NCBI RefSeq assembly: GCF_014201615.1
Contig: NZ_JACHEU010000001.1
Span: forward strand, 124,001 to 188,000
Direction of reading: 5' to 3'
Length of the DNA: 64,000 nt
Source: Aquamicrobium lusatiense
Lineage (GTDB): Bacteria; Pseudomonadota; Alphaproteobacteria; Rhizobiales; Rhizobiaceae
In this document: piece after piece, positions 24,835-33,908 of the stretch
Layout of the letters: each line of letters starts with the position of its first letter
Numbering within the stretch: the stretch's first letter is position 1
Notes under the pieces: model-generated
The model's database searches: none
Told to the model about the DNA's origin: nothing
The model's input: only the letters and a program-made list of their open reading frames with translations
Position numbers and translations under genes: made by a program

Positions 24835-27452
24835 AGATTTCAGCGCTGCGGCTGTTCAACGTCAAGCGCTTCGGCGGACGCGGAGTGGCGATCGAAGACA
24901 TTGGCGACGGCGTCAACGTGCTGTCGGAGGCCAACGAGTTCGGCAAGTCGACGAGCTTCGAGGCCCTGCATGCGCTGTTCTTCCAGCCGCATTCGAGCGT
25001 GTCGGCCGATGTGCGCAGCCTGCGGCCCTACAGTGGCGGCAACCCGCTCGTGGAAGCCGACATCGCCACGGCCGAAGGGCGGTTTCGCATCACCAAGCAA
25101 TATTATGGCGGCCGCTCGGCACGGGTGACGGATCTGGGCAGCGGACGGCTGATAGCACAGGCCGATGAAGCCGAAAACTTCATTGCCGGGCTGATCAGGG
25201 GCGGCAGCGCCGGACCGGCGGGACTGCTCTGGGTCCGGCAGGGCATCACCGGCATCGAGGCACGCAGGAAATCCGAAGAAGACAGCGAGAAGCAGGCGCG
25301 CGCGGGCCTTCTCGAATCCGTGCAGGGCGAGGTGGAAGCCATCACCGGCGGGCGGCGCATGGCCGAGATCGCCAGGGTGGTCAGCGAAGAAATCGAGAAG
25401 CTGGTGACGAAGCGAGGGCCGAAGGCAGGCGGGCGCTACGCCGCCGCAATCGAAACCCGCGACAGGCTCACCGCCGAAGAACAGAGACTGTCGGCCGAAG
25501 TCACGTCCCTGCGCGCAGCACTCGACCAGCGCGCCGCTGCGGCGAGACGGCTTTCCGAACTCGAGCAGCCGCAGGACAGGCAGGAGCGCCGGGCTGCGGT
25601 CGAAAAGGCGCAGGCGGCCCTGAACGCGGCGAAGTCGCAGAGAGAAATGCTGAATGCGGCCGAAGCCAAATGGCAGCTCAGCCGCGACCGCCGCGATCTT
25701 CTGGCGCAAAATTGCGGAACCTTGCTGGAAGCGCAGGAAAAGGCGCAGGCACTGCGGGGCAGGCTGGAAGAAGCAGAAAGCCGCCACGCGCAAGCCACTG
25801 AAAAGCGGCGCGAAGCCGCCGCCGCGATGAGCGCGGCGCGTGCGCAGGCAGAAGCAGCGGAACAGCAGGAACAGGAAACCCGCGATCTGCTTTCCCGGCT
25901 GGATGCCGCCCTGAAAGCGCGTGATGCCGCACAGCGCCACGCAGCCTTACTGGAAAGGCTGAAGCTGGCCGAAGATGCCCGCCTGTCGCTGGAACAGGCC
26001 GAAGCAAAACACGCGCTTATTAAGATCGACCCGAAAACTATCGACGATCTTCAGGCACTTGAGGTTGAGATCGCCCGACTGCGCGCCTTGGGGGATGCCG
26101 CGCGTCCGTCAATAGCGATCGTCTATGAACCGGGCGCGGACCATCCTATACATATGGATGGCGTTGCGCTGGCGGATGGCGAGGAGCGCCGCTATGACGG
26201 CGAGGCACACCTGTCGGTACCCGGCATCGGCGCCATCACCCTGCGCTCGAACCGCCCTGCCCCGGACGACAGCAGGCTGAAGCAGGCCGTGGAAAAGCGG
26301 CGCGCCTTGCTTGCGGCGCTGGAAGCCGATGACCTTGCAGCCGTCAGGGCACGTCACGAACAGGCACAGCAGATCGCTATCGAGATGCAGGGCCTGCGCA
26401 GCCGCCTGTCCGCGCTGGCACCCGCAGGGCTGGCAAAGCTGCGCGAAGAGGTCGCCGCGCAGGAACCCGCCGCCGCCGAAGCGGTCGAGATCACCGGCGA
26501 GCCGGAAGAGATCCGGGCCGCCCACGCGCAGTCGGATGACAACCGCAAGGCTGCACGGCAGGCGCTGTGGGAGGCCGAACCCCTGCAGCGCATCGCCGAT
26601 GAGGCGTTCATCGCAGCACAAACCGATCTCGCAGCCCTGCGCGCTGAGCTTGTCCAGATCGAGGTTACCCTCGGCCCGGAGGACGGCCGCGCCGAGCGCC
26701 GGCAGGAACTGTCCGGGCAGCTCGACGAAGCCGTGCTCAAGCTTGAAGCCGACGGGGCTGAGCTTCAGAAGCTGCGCGACAGCGCCGCCGATCTGGAATC
26801 GGTCGAGGCCACGCTGCGCCGGGCTCGCTCGGTCGAGGAGGCGGCCGAAAAAGAAGCCGCGGCGTTGCGCGAGACGATTGCCGAACTGAACGGCCTGATC
26901 AGGGCTTTGGCCGACGACGCCGTCGAGGAGAAATGGCACGAGACCCGGGAAGCCCTTTCGGCCGCGAATGCCCGCGTCGCCGCGTTTGAGAAAGAGGTCG
27001 GCATCCTACAAAGACTGTCTTCGGCGCTGGAGAGCGCCCGCACCGAGGCCAGCGATCTCTATCTCAAGCCTGTCATCACGGAACTGCGGCCGTTGCTTGG
27101 GCTCCTGTTCGACGATGTTGCGATCAGCTTCGACGACAAGACCCTTTTGCCGCGAACCATCCTGCGCAACGGGCAGGAAGAAGAGGTGGAACGTCTCAGC
27201 GGCGGCATGCGCGAGCAGCTCTCGGTGCTGACACGGCTGGCCTTCGCGCGCCTGCTCGCCCGCGACGGCCGCCCGACGCCGGTCATTCTGGACGACGCGC
27301 TGGTCTATTCCGACGACGACCGCATCGAAAAAATGTTCGATGCGCTGCATCGCCAGTCGCGCGACCAGCAGATCATCGTCTTTTCCTGCCGTCAGCGTGC
27401 CTTCCAGAAGCTGGGCGGCAACATACTGAGGATGACCGACTGGCAGCCGTGA
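24831..27452 (+). CDS. Rad50/SbcC-like ATPase (YhaN family)
   Basis: An 873-residue SMC-like ATPase. The N-terminal half-site has an ANEFGKST Walker A (residues about 33-40) and LWVRQG; a long Ala/Glu/Arg-rich coiled coil occupies about 180-770; the C-terminal half has the ABC signature LSGGMREQL and Walker B VILDDALVYSD. ATG 24831 overlaps the nuclease stop. It partners the YhaO-like nuclease in a SbcCD/Mre11-Rad50-type complex. No Cys zinc-hook is obvious in the middle of the coil. It converges on hemN with a 4-bp gap. Confidence 0.9.
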   Translation: MKISALRLFNVKRFGGRGVAIEDIGDGVNVLSEANEFGKSTSFEALHALFFQPHSSVSADVRSLRPYSGGNPLVEADIATAEGRFRITKQYYGGRSARVTDLGSGRLIAQADEAENFIAGLIRGGSAGPAGLLWVRQGITGIEARRKSEEDSEKQARAGLLESVQGEVEAITGGRRMAEIARVVSEEIEKLVTKRGPKAGGRYAAAIETRDRLTAEEQRLSAEVTSLRAALDQRAAAARRLSELEQPQDRQERRAAVEKAQAALNAAKSQREMLNAAEAKWQLSRDRRDLLAQNCGTLLEAQEKAQALRGRLEEAESRHAQATEKRREAAAAMSAARAQAEAAEQQEQETRDLLSRLDAALKARDAAQRHAALLERLKLAEDARLSLEQAEAKHALIKIDPKTIDDLQALEVEIARLRALGDAARPSIAIVYEPGADHPIHMDGVALADGEERRYDGEAHLSVPGIGAITLRSNRPAPDDSRLKQAVEKRRALLAALEADDLAAVRARHEQAQQIAIEMQGLRSRLSALAPAGLAKLREEVAAQEPAAAEAVEITGEPEEIRAAHAQSDDNRKAARQALWEAEPLQRIADEAFIAAQTDLAALRAELVQIEVTLGPEDGRAERRQELSGQLDEAVLKLEADGAELQKLRDSAADLESVEATLRRARSVEEAAEKEAAALRETIAELNGLIRALADDAVEEKWHETREALSAANARVAAFEKEVGILQRLSSALESARTEASDLYLKPVITELRPLLGLLFDDVAISFDDKTLLPRTILRNGQEEEVERLSGGMREQLSVLTRLAFARLLARDGRPTPVILDDALVYSDDDRIEKMFDALHRQSRDQQIIVFSCRQRAFQKLGGNILRMTDWQP

Positions 27453-27456
27453 ACCG

Positions 27457-28803
27457 TTACACGGCCAGCGAGTGGCGCGCAGTACCACGCCCGAGATAAC
27501 TGTCGAATTCGGCCGCGACGGAGCGCACATGGGCGCGTGCGTCGGGCTGCACCATGAAGCTGCCGTCCTGCCGGACGAGCACATCGGGGAAGCGTGCGCA
27601 CATGGTGCGCGCCTCGTCGACGACCGCACCGGCCGCCGTGCCGAAACGCACCGACGCCTCGTCCACCGAAAAGCCGAAGTCGCACATCAGCCGCTCGATC
27701 ACCCAGGCGCGGACGCGGTCCTCGCCGGAAAGCTCGAAGCCGCGCATCACCGGCAGCGTTCCGGCCTCCACCGCCCGCCGGTAATCGCCCATGGCGGTAG
27801 TGTTCTGGGCGTAGCCCTCGCGCATGCCGCTGACCGACGATGGTCCGAGCCCGATCAGCGTTTCGCAGCCATCGTCGGTGTAGCCCTGAAAATTGCGCCG
27901 CAGCGCGCCACGACGCGCAGCCAGCGCAAGGCTGTCGCCCGGCAGGGCGAAATGATCGAGGCCGATCGCCTCGTAGCCGGCCTCGCGAATGAGGGCAGCA
28001 GCCCGTGCCGACTGCGCCATGCGCGCCTCGCGGCCGGGCAGCGCGGCTTCGTCGATCAGTTTCTGGTGCTTCTTGAACCATGGCACATGGGCATAGCCGA
28101 ACAGCGCCACCCGGTCGGGCTTCAGCGACAGCGAAAGCGCCACCGTATCGGCGATGCTGTCGACGCTCTGGTGCGGCAGGCCGTAGACGAGATCGAGATT
28201 GATGGCCGAAACGCCCCGCGCGCGCAGGCCATCGACCACGGCGCGCGTGTCCTCGAAGCTCTGCTCGCGATTGATCGCCTTCTGCACTTCGATGCGAAAA
28301 TCCTGCACGCCGAGGCTGGCGCGCGTGGTGCCGACGGCGGCGATGGCGTCGAGACGCGCCTCGTCCATGTCGGTCGGATCGATCTCGACGCTGACCGACA
28401 CATTCGCGGTAAAGCGGAAGTTGGCGCGCAGCGTGTCGATGAGGCGCTGCAGATCGTCAGGCGTCAGAAGCGTGGGCGAGCCGCCACCAAGATGCACAGC
28501 TCCCACCTGCACGGTTTCAGGCAAGGCTTCAGCAACCAGCGCAATCTCGCGATAAAGCGCCCCAAGATAGGCGGCGACCGGCTCGTAACGCAGCGTATGG
28601 CGCGTATGGCAGGCGCAGAACCAGCAGAGCCGGTCACAAAACGGGATATGAATATAAAGCGATACCGCCTCGCCGTCCTTCACCGCGGCCATCCAGCGGC
28701 GCACGGTTTCATCGCCGACGCCTTCGTGGAAATGCGGCGCGGTCGGATAGCTCGTATAGCGCGGAGCAGTGTCGGCGAATTTGAAAGCGGTTTGCGCAGA
28801 CAT
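27457..28803 (-). CDS. hemN: Oxygen-independent coproporphyrinogen III oxidase (dehydrogenase)
   Basis: A 448-residue radical-SAM enzyme that oxidatively decarboxylates coproporphyrinogen III to protoporphyrinogen IX without oxygen. YIHIPFCDRLCWFCAC carries the CxxxCxxC cluster ligands (residues about 56-63) plus the additional Cys typical of HemN; LGGGSPTLL is the SAM-binding glycine block. The start has a perfect AAGGAGGT site. It is divergent from fnrN with an FNR box between them, consistent with low-oxygen induction. Length is typical for HemN rather than the shorter HemW. Confidence 0.95.
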   Translation of the reverse strand: MSAQTAFKFADTAPRYTSYPTAPHFHEGVGDETVRRWMAAVKDGEAVSLYIHIPFCDRLCWFCACHTRHTLRYEPVAAYLGALYREIALVAEALPETVQVGAVHLGGGSPTLLTPDDLQRLIDTLRANFRFTANVSVSVEIDPTDMDEARLDAIAAVGTTRASLGVQDFRIEVQKAINREQSFEDTRAVVDGLRARGVSAINLDLVYGLPHQSVDSIADTVALSLSLKPDRVALFGYAHVPWFKKHQKLIDEAALPGREARMAQSARAAALIREAGYEAIGLDHFALPGDSLALAARRGALRRNFQGYTDDGCETLIGLGPSSVSGMREGYAQNTTAMGDYRRAVEAGTLPVMRGFELSGEDRVRAWVIERLMCDFGFSVDEASVRFGTAAGAVVDEARTMCARFPDVLVRQDGSFMVQPDARAHVRSVAAEFDSYLGRGTARHSLAV

Positions 28804-28854
28804 GAAACCTCCTTGTCATACGCAAAACTCTGACGTGAAGTAATTCACCCTGCG

Positions 28855-28868
28855 TTGACCCTGATCAA
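28855..28868. promoter_or_regulatory. FNR/FixK box TTGAC-N4-ATCAA
   Basis: Matches the consensus TTGAT-N4-ATCAA in nine of ten half-site bases. It lies between divergent hemN (58 bp... from the box centre to its ATG) and fnrN (86 bp), so it can serve both and would give fnrN autoregulation. A separate perfect palindrome, TGACGCG-G-CGCGTCA at 28890-28904, lies closer to fnrN and has no assigned binder. Confidence 0.8.
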
Positions 28869-28947
28869 ACCCCGCACGACAAGACAAACTGACGCGGCGC
28901 GTCAATTGCGCTAAGGTGCTATCGATGAACCGAAAGGTGGCCAGATC

Positions 28948-29670
28948 GTGCGCAAGGACGTTCATACTGACGGTATTCCCGTATTGTGCGTGTCCTGCGA
29001 GGCGCGTCACAAGGGCGTTTGCGGCGCGCTTGAGCCTGAGCAACTCGTTGCGCTGGCAAAGACCTCACATAAGCATCATGCCGAAAGCGGTTCCGAACTG
29101 CTGGGCGACGCCGAGAAGATCGACACCTATGCCAATGTTCTGTCGGGCGTGGTGAAGCTGACCAAAACCCTTTCGGACGGACGCCAGCAGATCGTCGGCC
29201 TGCAATTCGCGCCGGATTTCCTCGGCAGGCCATTCAAGACCGAAAGCGAGCTGAACGCCGAGGCCGCCACCGAGGTCTCACTGTGTTCCTTCCCGAAAGC
29301 GTCCATCGAGCGGATGATGCAGGCGTCGCCCGAACTGGAACGACGGCTCTACAAGCAGGCGCTCAAGGAACTGGACGACGCCCGCGAATGGATGGTGACC
29401 CTCGGGCGCAAGACCGCGGCGGAAAAGATCGCCTCCTTTCTGCTGATGATCGCGCGCCACATCGATCCTTCGGCAGCCCCGGACCGCAACTCGGCCAGCT
29501 TCGACCTGCCGCTGACCCGTGCCGACATCGCCGATTTTCTTGGCCTGACCATAGAAACCGTCAGCCGCCAGCTCACACGTCTGCGCGCCGACAAGGTCAT
29601 CACCATCGAGAACAACCGGCACATCCTCGTGCCGGACCTCGCGCGGCTGGAGGCCCGGGCCGGAAACTGA
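28948..29670 (+). CDS. fnrN: FnrN-type oxygen-sensing transcription factor
   Basis: A 240-residue Crp/Fnr activator. The N-terminus has the iron-sulphur ligand cluster CVSCEARHKGVC (Cys14, 17 and 25) with another Cys in VSLCSF near residue 110, as in FnrN and unlike FixK. The cyclic-nucleotide-like fold follows, and the helix-turn-helix contains ETVSRQLTRL, with the Glu, Ser and Arg that read TTGAT half-sites. The start is GTG 28948 after AAAGGTGG; no in-frame ATG lies upstream. It should activate hemN, ccoN and ccoG through the boxes found here. Confidence 0.92.
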   Translation: MRKDVHTDGIPVLCVSCEARHKGVCGALEPEQLVALAKTSHKHHAESGSELLGDAEKIDTYANVLSGVVKLTKTLSDGRQQIVGLQFAPDFLGRPFKTESELNAEAATEVSLCSFPKASIERMMQASPELERRLYKQALKELDDAREWMVTLGRKTAAEKIASFLLMIARHIDPSAAPDRNSASFDLPLTRADIADFLGLTIETVSRQLTRLRADKVITIENNRHILVPDLARLEARAGN

Positions 29671-29683
29671 CCGGTTCGGCCCC

Positions 29684-30178
29684 TCACGCTTCCATGCAGC
29701 CAATCTCGGGCAATACATGCTCGCGCTCGAAGGCAACATGCCGGCGCTGGCCTTCGAAGAAACCACGCAGCATAAAGCCCAGCGCCTCGGGATTGTCGAC
29801 GCTGCCATCGCGCCCGAGCAGGAGAAGGGCTTCGCTCAGTTCTCCGGCGAAGCACTCGTCCTCGACATGCTCGGCCAGCAGCCTCTCCAGCGAACCTCGC
29901 CCTCGTCCGCGCTGCTCAAGCGCGCGCTCATAGGCCGGCAGCAGCGTTTCCTCCTCGAAACGGTGAATGCCGCGCACCAGCGGCTCCAGCTCGCAGGCGA
30001 TCATCAGGCATTTGCGGCGATCGACGCTCGCCGGCAGCGAGTCGGCCACTTCCTCAAGCAGGCCGCACAGCCGCAGCATCTGCGCGTGGGCCAGTTCTAC
30101 GATGGCGATCATGCTCTCCTGACAGCGCGGCTGGCGCGCCTCTCCTCCCTGCAGGGTCGTTATCCGTATGGTTTTCAT
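29684..30178 (-). CDS. Hemerythrin-domain protein
   Basis: A 164-residue four-helix protein with the HHE pattern: His in ELAHAQML, HRFEEETLLP, EHVEDEC and RRHVAFEREHVLP supply the His and Glu/Asp ligands of a di-iron centre. Such proteins bind or sense oxygen or nitric oxide, or repair iron centres. ATG 30178 is chosen because the domain begins soon after; the frame is open up to 30247 but that overlaps the FNR box. It is convergent with fnrN and divergent from ccoN, sharing an FNR box, so it is likely induced at low oxygen. Confidence 0.85.
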   Translation of the reverse strand: MKTIRITTLQGGEARQPRCQESMIAIVELAHAQMLRLCGLLEEVADSLPASVDRRKCLMIACELEPLVRGIHRFEEETLLPAYERALEQRGRGRGSLERLLAEHVEDECFAGELSEALLLLGRDGSVDNPEALGFMLRGFFEGQRRHVAFEREHVLPEIGCMEA

Positions 30179-30233
30179 TCTGCCTGACCCGATCGAATGC
30201 GACACACAATGGCTGCGGCGACGCGTCACGGCG

Positions 30234-30247
30234 TTGACATGGATCAA
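30234..30247. promoter_or_regulatory. FNR/FixK box upstream of ccoN
   Basis: TTGAC-ATGG-ATCAA, centred about 51 bp before the ccoN start and about 62 bp before the divergent hemerythrin-domain gene. It is placed to activate the cytochrome oxidase operon and possibly the divergent gene. Confidence 0.85.
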
Positions 30248-30291
30248 TGCGCTTCACGCTGGAAACACCCAATGAAGAAGGATGCCGGCAG

Positions 30292-31953
30292 ATGTCATCT
30301 GCGCTGCCGGGCAAGGATCGGGGACTCTGGATGACCAACGGACCATATATCGTCGGCCTGGGCCTGTTTGCGTTCATCGCCCTTCTGGGGGCGGGATTCG
30401 CAGCGGACCAGCCCTTCGCCCAGCACATGTGGGTGCTGTTCTTCGTACTCGTCGGCGCGACCTTCGTGCTAATCCGCCGCGCGCAGTTCGCGCCCGCGCA
30501 GGCGCCCGATCCGGACGCCTACATGGACGGGCCGATCCGCTACGGCTCGATTGCCACCATCTTCTGGGGGGTGATCGGCCTGACCGTCGGCGTGGTCGTG
30601 GCGTTGCAGCTTGCCTTCCCCGATCTCAACATCGAGCCCTGGTTCAATTTCGGCCGCATGCGGCCGCTGCACACCTCGGCCGTCATCTTCGCCTTCGGTG
30701 GCAACGCGCTGATCGCGACATCTTTCTATGTGGTGCAGCGCACCTCGCGCGCGCGCCTCTTCGGCGGCGATCTCGCCTGGTTCGTGTTCTGGGGCTATCA
30801 GCTCTTCATCGTCATGGCGGCCACCGGCTATCTGCTCGGCATCACCCAGAGCCGTGAATACGCCGAACCGGAATGGTATGTGGACATCTGGCTGACCATC
30901 GTGTGGGTCGCCTATCTGCTGGTCTTCCTCGGCACCATCCTGAAGCGCAAGGAACCCCACATCTATGTGGCCAACTGGTTCTACCTCGCCTTCATCATCA
31001 CCATCGCCATGCTGCACATCGTCAACAATCTGGCGGTGCCGGCATCCTTCGTGGGCTCGCGCTCCTATTCGCTGTTCTCCGGCGTGCAGGATGCGCTGAC
31101 GCAGTGGTGGTACGGCCATAACGCGGTCGGCTTCTTCCTCACCGCCGGCTTCCTCGGCATGATGTACTATTTCGTGCCGAAGCAGGCCGACCGTCCGGTC
31201 TATTCCTACCGGCTGTCGATCATCCACTTCTGGGCGCTGATCTTCCTCTACATCTGGGCCGGCCCCCATCACCTGCACTACACCGCCCTGCCCGACTGGG
31301 CGCAGACGCTGGGCATGGTGTTCTCCATCATGCTGTGGATGCCTTCGTGGGGCGGCATGATCAACGGCCTGATGACGCTCTCGGGCGCATGGGACAAGAT
31401 CCGCACCGATCCCGTCATCCGCATGATGGTCGCGGCCATCGCCTTCTACGGCATGGCCACCTTCGAAGGCCCGATGATGTCGATCAAGGCGGTCAACTCG
31501 CTGTCGCACTACACCGACTGGACCATCGGCCACGTCCACTCCGGCGCGCTCGGCTGGAACGGCCTGATCACCTTCGCCGCCCTCTACTTCATGGTGCCGA
31601 GACTGTGGGGCCGCGCGCGGCTCTACTCCGAGCGCCTCGTGGTGTGGCACTTCTGGCTCGCCATGATCGGCATCGTCGTCTACGCGGCCGTGATGTGGGT
31701 GTCGGGCATCATGCAGGGTCTGATGTGGCGCGAATACGACGAGCAGGGCTTCCTGGTCTATTCCTTCGCCGAAACCGTCGAGGCCATGTTCCCCTACTAT
31801 CTGATGCGTGCGCTGGGCGGTGCCCTCTACCTCGCCGGTGCAATCATCATGGCCTACAACCTCACCATGACCATTCTCGGCCACCAGCGCGAGGAGGAGC
31901 CGATCGGCGGCAAGGCCGCTTCGCCCCGCCCCGCTGCCGTGCCGGCCGAATAG
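30292..31953 (+). CDS. ccoN: cbb3-type cytochrome c oxidase subunit I
   Basis: A 553-residue catalytic subunit with about 12 membrane helices. It holds haem b, haem b3 and CuB and reduces oxygen to water at very low oxygen. Ligand His residues are seen in [38 protein letters not shown] and [12 protein letters not shown]. The start is uncertain: ATG 30292 (GAAGGA upstream) or ATG 30331 (GGGGA upstream); the open frame's first codon at 30247 is rejected because it lies in the FNR box. First gene of ccoNOQP. Confidence 0.95.
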   Translation: MSSALPGKDRGLWMTNGPYIVGLGLFAFIALLGAGFAADQPFAQHMWVLFFVLVGATFVLIRRAQFAPAQAPDPDAYMDGPIRYGSIATIFWGVIGLTVGVVVALQLAFPDLNIEPWFNFGRMRPLHTSAVIFAFGGNALIATSFYVVQRTSRARLFGGDLAWFVFWGYQLFIVMAATGYLLGITQSREYAEPEWYVDIWLTIVWVAYLLVFLGTILKRKEPHIYVANWFYLAFIITIAMLHIVNNLAVPASFVGSRSYSLFSGVQDALTQWWYGHNAVGFFLTAGFLGMMYYFVPKQADRPVYSYRLSIIHFWALIFLYIWAGPHHLHYTALPDWAQTLGMVFSIMLWMPSWGGMINGLMTLSGAWDKIRTDPVIRMMVAAIAFYGMATFEGPMMSIKAVNSLSHYTDWTIGHVHSGALGWNGLITFAALYFMVPRLWGRARLYSERLVVWHFWLAMIGIVVYAAVMWVSGIMQGLMWREYDEQGFLVYSFAETVEAMFPYYLMRALGGALYLAGAIIMAYNLTMTILGHQREEEPIGGKAASPRPAAVPAE

Positions 31954-31965
31954 GAGTTTGACCGA

Positions 31966-32697
31966 ATGGCTCTTCTTGACAAGCATCGCGTCATCGAAAA
32001 GAACGCCACGCTTCTTCTGGTCGGCTCTCTCTTCGTGGTCTCGATCGGCGGTATCGTGGAAATCGCACCGCTGTTCTATCTCGAGAACACCATCGAGAAG
32101 GTGGACGGCATGCGGCCCTACTCGCCGCTGGAACTGGCCGGGCGCAACATCTACATCCGCGAGGGTTGCTACGTCTGCCATTCGCAGATGATCCGCCCCT
32201 TCCGCGACGAGGTGGAACGCTACGGCCACTACAGCCTGGCGGCGGAATCGATGTACGATCACCCGTTCCAGTGGGGGTCCAAGCGCACGGGGCCGGACCT
32301 TGCCCGCGTCGGTGACCGCTACTCCAACGAATGGCACGTCCAGCACCTCATCGAGCCGCGCTCGGTGGTGCCGGAATCTGTGATGCCGAGCTACGCCTTC
32401 CTGAAGGACAAGAACCTCGACATCCGCAATTTCGAGACGCATCTGGTCGCCAACCGGCGCGTCGGTGTGCCCTACACCGACGAGATGGTCGAGAACGCGG
32501 TGGCCGACCTGCAGGCGCAGGCCGATCCCAACGCTGACACGTCCGGCGTCGAGGAGCGCTATCCGAAGGCCAAGCTCGGCGATTTCGATGGCGATCCCAA
32601 CCGCCTGACCGAAATGGACGCGCTGGTCGCCTATCTCCAGATGCTCGGCACGCTGGTCGATTTCACCAGCTACGACGAGCCCGACGGCTCGCGCTAG
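31966..32697 (+). CDS. ccoO: cbb3-type oxidase mono-haem subunit II
   Basis: A 243-residue membrane-anchored cytochrome c subunit. One N-terminal helix (about 15-37) is followed by CYVCH (haem attachment, near residue 68) and the axial Met in VMPSYAFL. It passes electrons from CcoP to CcoN. It lies 12 bp after ccoN with a GGAG site. Confidence 0.96.
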   Translation: MALLDKHRVIEKNATLLLVGSLFVVSIGGIVEIAPLFYLENTIEKVDGMRPYSPLELAGRNIYIREGCYVCHSQMIRPFRDEVERYGHYSLAAESMYDHPFQWGSKRTGPDLARVGDRYSNEWHVQHLIEPRSVVPESVMPSYAFLKDKNLDIRNFETHLVANRRVGVPYTDEMVENAVADLQAQADPNADTSGVEERYPKAKLGDFDGDPNRLTEMDALVAYLQMLGTLVDFTSYDEPDGSR

Positions 32698-32706
32698 GAG
32701 GCTTCC

Positions 32707-32859
32707 ATGGAAACCTACACCTATCTGCGCCAGCTCGCCGATTCGTGGGGGCTGCTGTTCATGACGCTCTTTTTCATCGGCGTCGTGATCTTCGCCTTCC
32801 GCCCCGGCAGCCGCGAACAGGCCGACGAAGCCGCCCGCATTCCGCTCAAGGACGACTGA
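32707..32859 (+). CDS. ccoQ: cbb3-type oxidase small subunit CcoQ
   Basis: A 50-residue single-helix protein: METYTYLRQLADSWG, then a hydrophobic helix (LLFMTLFFIGVVIFAF) and a charged tail. It stabilises the cbb3 complex. Its position between ccoO and ccoP (1 bp before ccoP) and the AGGAGG site make the call secure despite the short length. Confidence 0.93.
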   Translation: METYTYLRQLADSWGLLFMTLFFIGVVIFAFRPGSREQADEAARIPLKDD

Positions 32860-32860
32860 C

Positions 32861-33715
32861 ATGAGCCACAAGGAAATCGACGAAATCAGTGGCGTCGCCA
32901 CGACCGGCCATGAATGGGACGGCATCAAGGAACTCGACAATCCCATGCCGCGATGGTGGCTGTGGACTTTCTACGCCACCATCTTCTGGGCACTCGTCTA
33001 CACCATCGCCTATCCGGCATGGCCGCTGGTGAACTCTGCGACCTCCGGCCTGCTCGGCTGGTCGAGCCGTGCCGATCTGCGCACCGAGCTGACCGCGGCG
33101 GAAGTTGCCAAGGGCGATTACGTGGCTGCCATCGAAAAGGCTTCGGTCGAAGAGATTCTGGCCGACGACACCTTGCGCCAGTTCGCCATCTCGGCGGGCG
33201 CTGCGGCCTTCAAGGTCAACTGCGTGCAGTGCCACGGCTCTGGCGCGGCCGGTTCGCCCGGCTATCCGAACCTCAACGACGACGAGTGGCTGTGGGGCGG
33301 TTCGCCCGAGGAAATCCGCACCACCATCGCCCACGGCATCCGTTTCGCCGGCGATGAGGACACCCGCATTTCCGAAATGCCGGCCTATGGCGACATTCTC
33401 AGCCGCGAGGAGATCGCCGACGTCGTGAAGCATGTCGTGGCGCTGTCCAGCGGCGGCGATCTCACCGGCCCCGGCGCCGAAACCTTCGCCAACAACTGCG
33501 CCGCCTGCCATGGCGAGGCCGGCAAGGGCGGCCTCGAATTCGGTGCGCCGGACCTCACCGACGCCATCTGGCTCTACGGATCGAGCCCCGCCGAAATCAC
33601 CGCCCAGGTGCGCCAGCCGCGCCATGGCGTGATGCCGGCGTGGCAGGCGCGTCTCGGAGAGACGACAGTGAAGGAACTGACCGTTTACGTCCATTCGCTC
33701 GGCGGGGGCCGCTGA
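32861..33715 (+). CDS. ccoP: cbb3-type oxidase di-haem subunit III
   Basis: A 284-residue membrane-anchored cytochrome c. The N-terminus has the conserved DGIKELDNPMPRWWLW block and one helix; haem motifs CVQCH (about residue 120) and CAACH (about 208) follow, each with a downstream axial Met (EMPAYGD and VMPAW). It accepts electrons from the bc1 complex through cytochrome c. Last gene of ccoNOQP. Confidence 0.96.
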   Translation: MSHKEIDEISGVATTGHEWDGIKELDNPMPRWWLWTFYATIFWALVYTIAYPAWPLVNSATSGLLGWSSRADLRTELTAAEVAKGDYVAAIEKASVEEILADDTLRQFAISAGAAAFKVNCVQCHGSGAAGSPGYPNLNDDEWLWGGSPEEIRTTIAHGIRFAGDEDTRISEMPAYGDILSREEIADVVKHVVALSSGGDLTGPGAETFANNCAACHGEAGKGGLEFGAPDLTDAIWLYGSSPAEITAQVRQPRHGVMPAWQARLGETTVKELTVYVHSLGGGR

Positions 33716-33833
33716 TCCCAACCTCCGGTCCCAACCTGCAAAGGGGCCGGGCGATAAGCCGGGGGGCTGGAGGGTCCGGCAGCAATGCCGGGCCCTCTGA
33801 CGCGCATGGATGTCACTGTGCCGCACCCTGTGC

Positions 33834-33847
33834 TTGACCCAGATCAA
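33834..33847. promoter_or_regulatory. FNR/FixK box upstream of ccoG
   Basis: TTGAC-CCAG-ATCAA, about 68 bp before the ccoG start in a 193-bp gap after ccoP. It shows that ccoGHIS has its own oxygen-regulated promoter. Confidence 0.85.
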
Positions 33848-33908
33848 GCCAGCCGGGGCAGGTTCAGGGCATGGCTGGACGGCGGTTAGGTACGGTCAGG
33901 AGAAGAGT

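Noticed and set aside
30247..30291. ATG 30247 as ccoN start
   Set aside because: It overlaps the last base of the FNR box, so it would lie upstream of any FNR-activated transcript.
30469..32946. Minus-strand open frame of 825 codons
   Set aside because: Antisense to ccoNOQ; the translated sequence is His/Asp/Glu/Arg-rich and has no family features.
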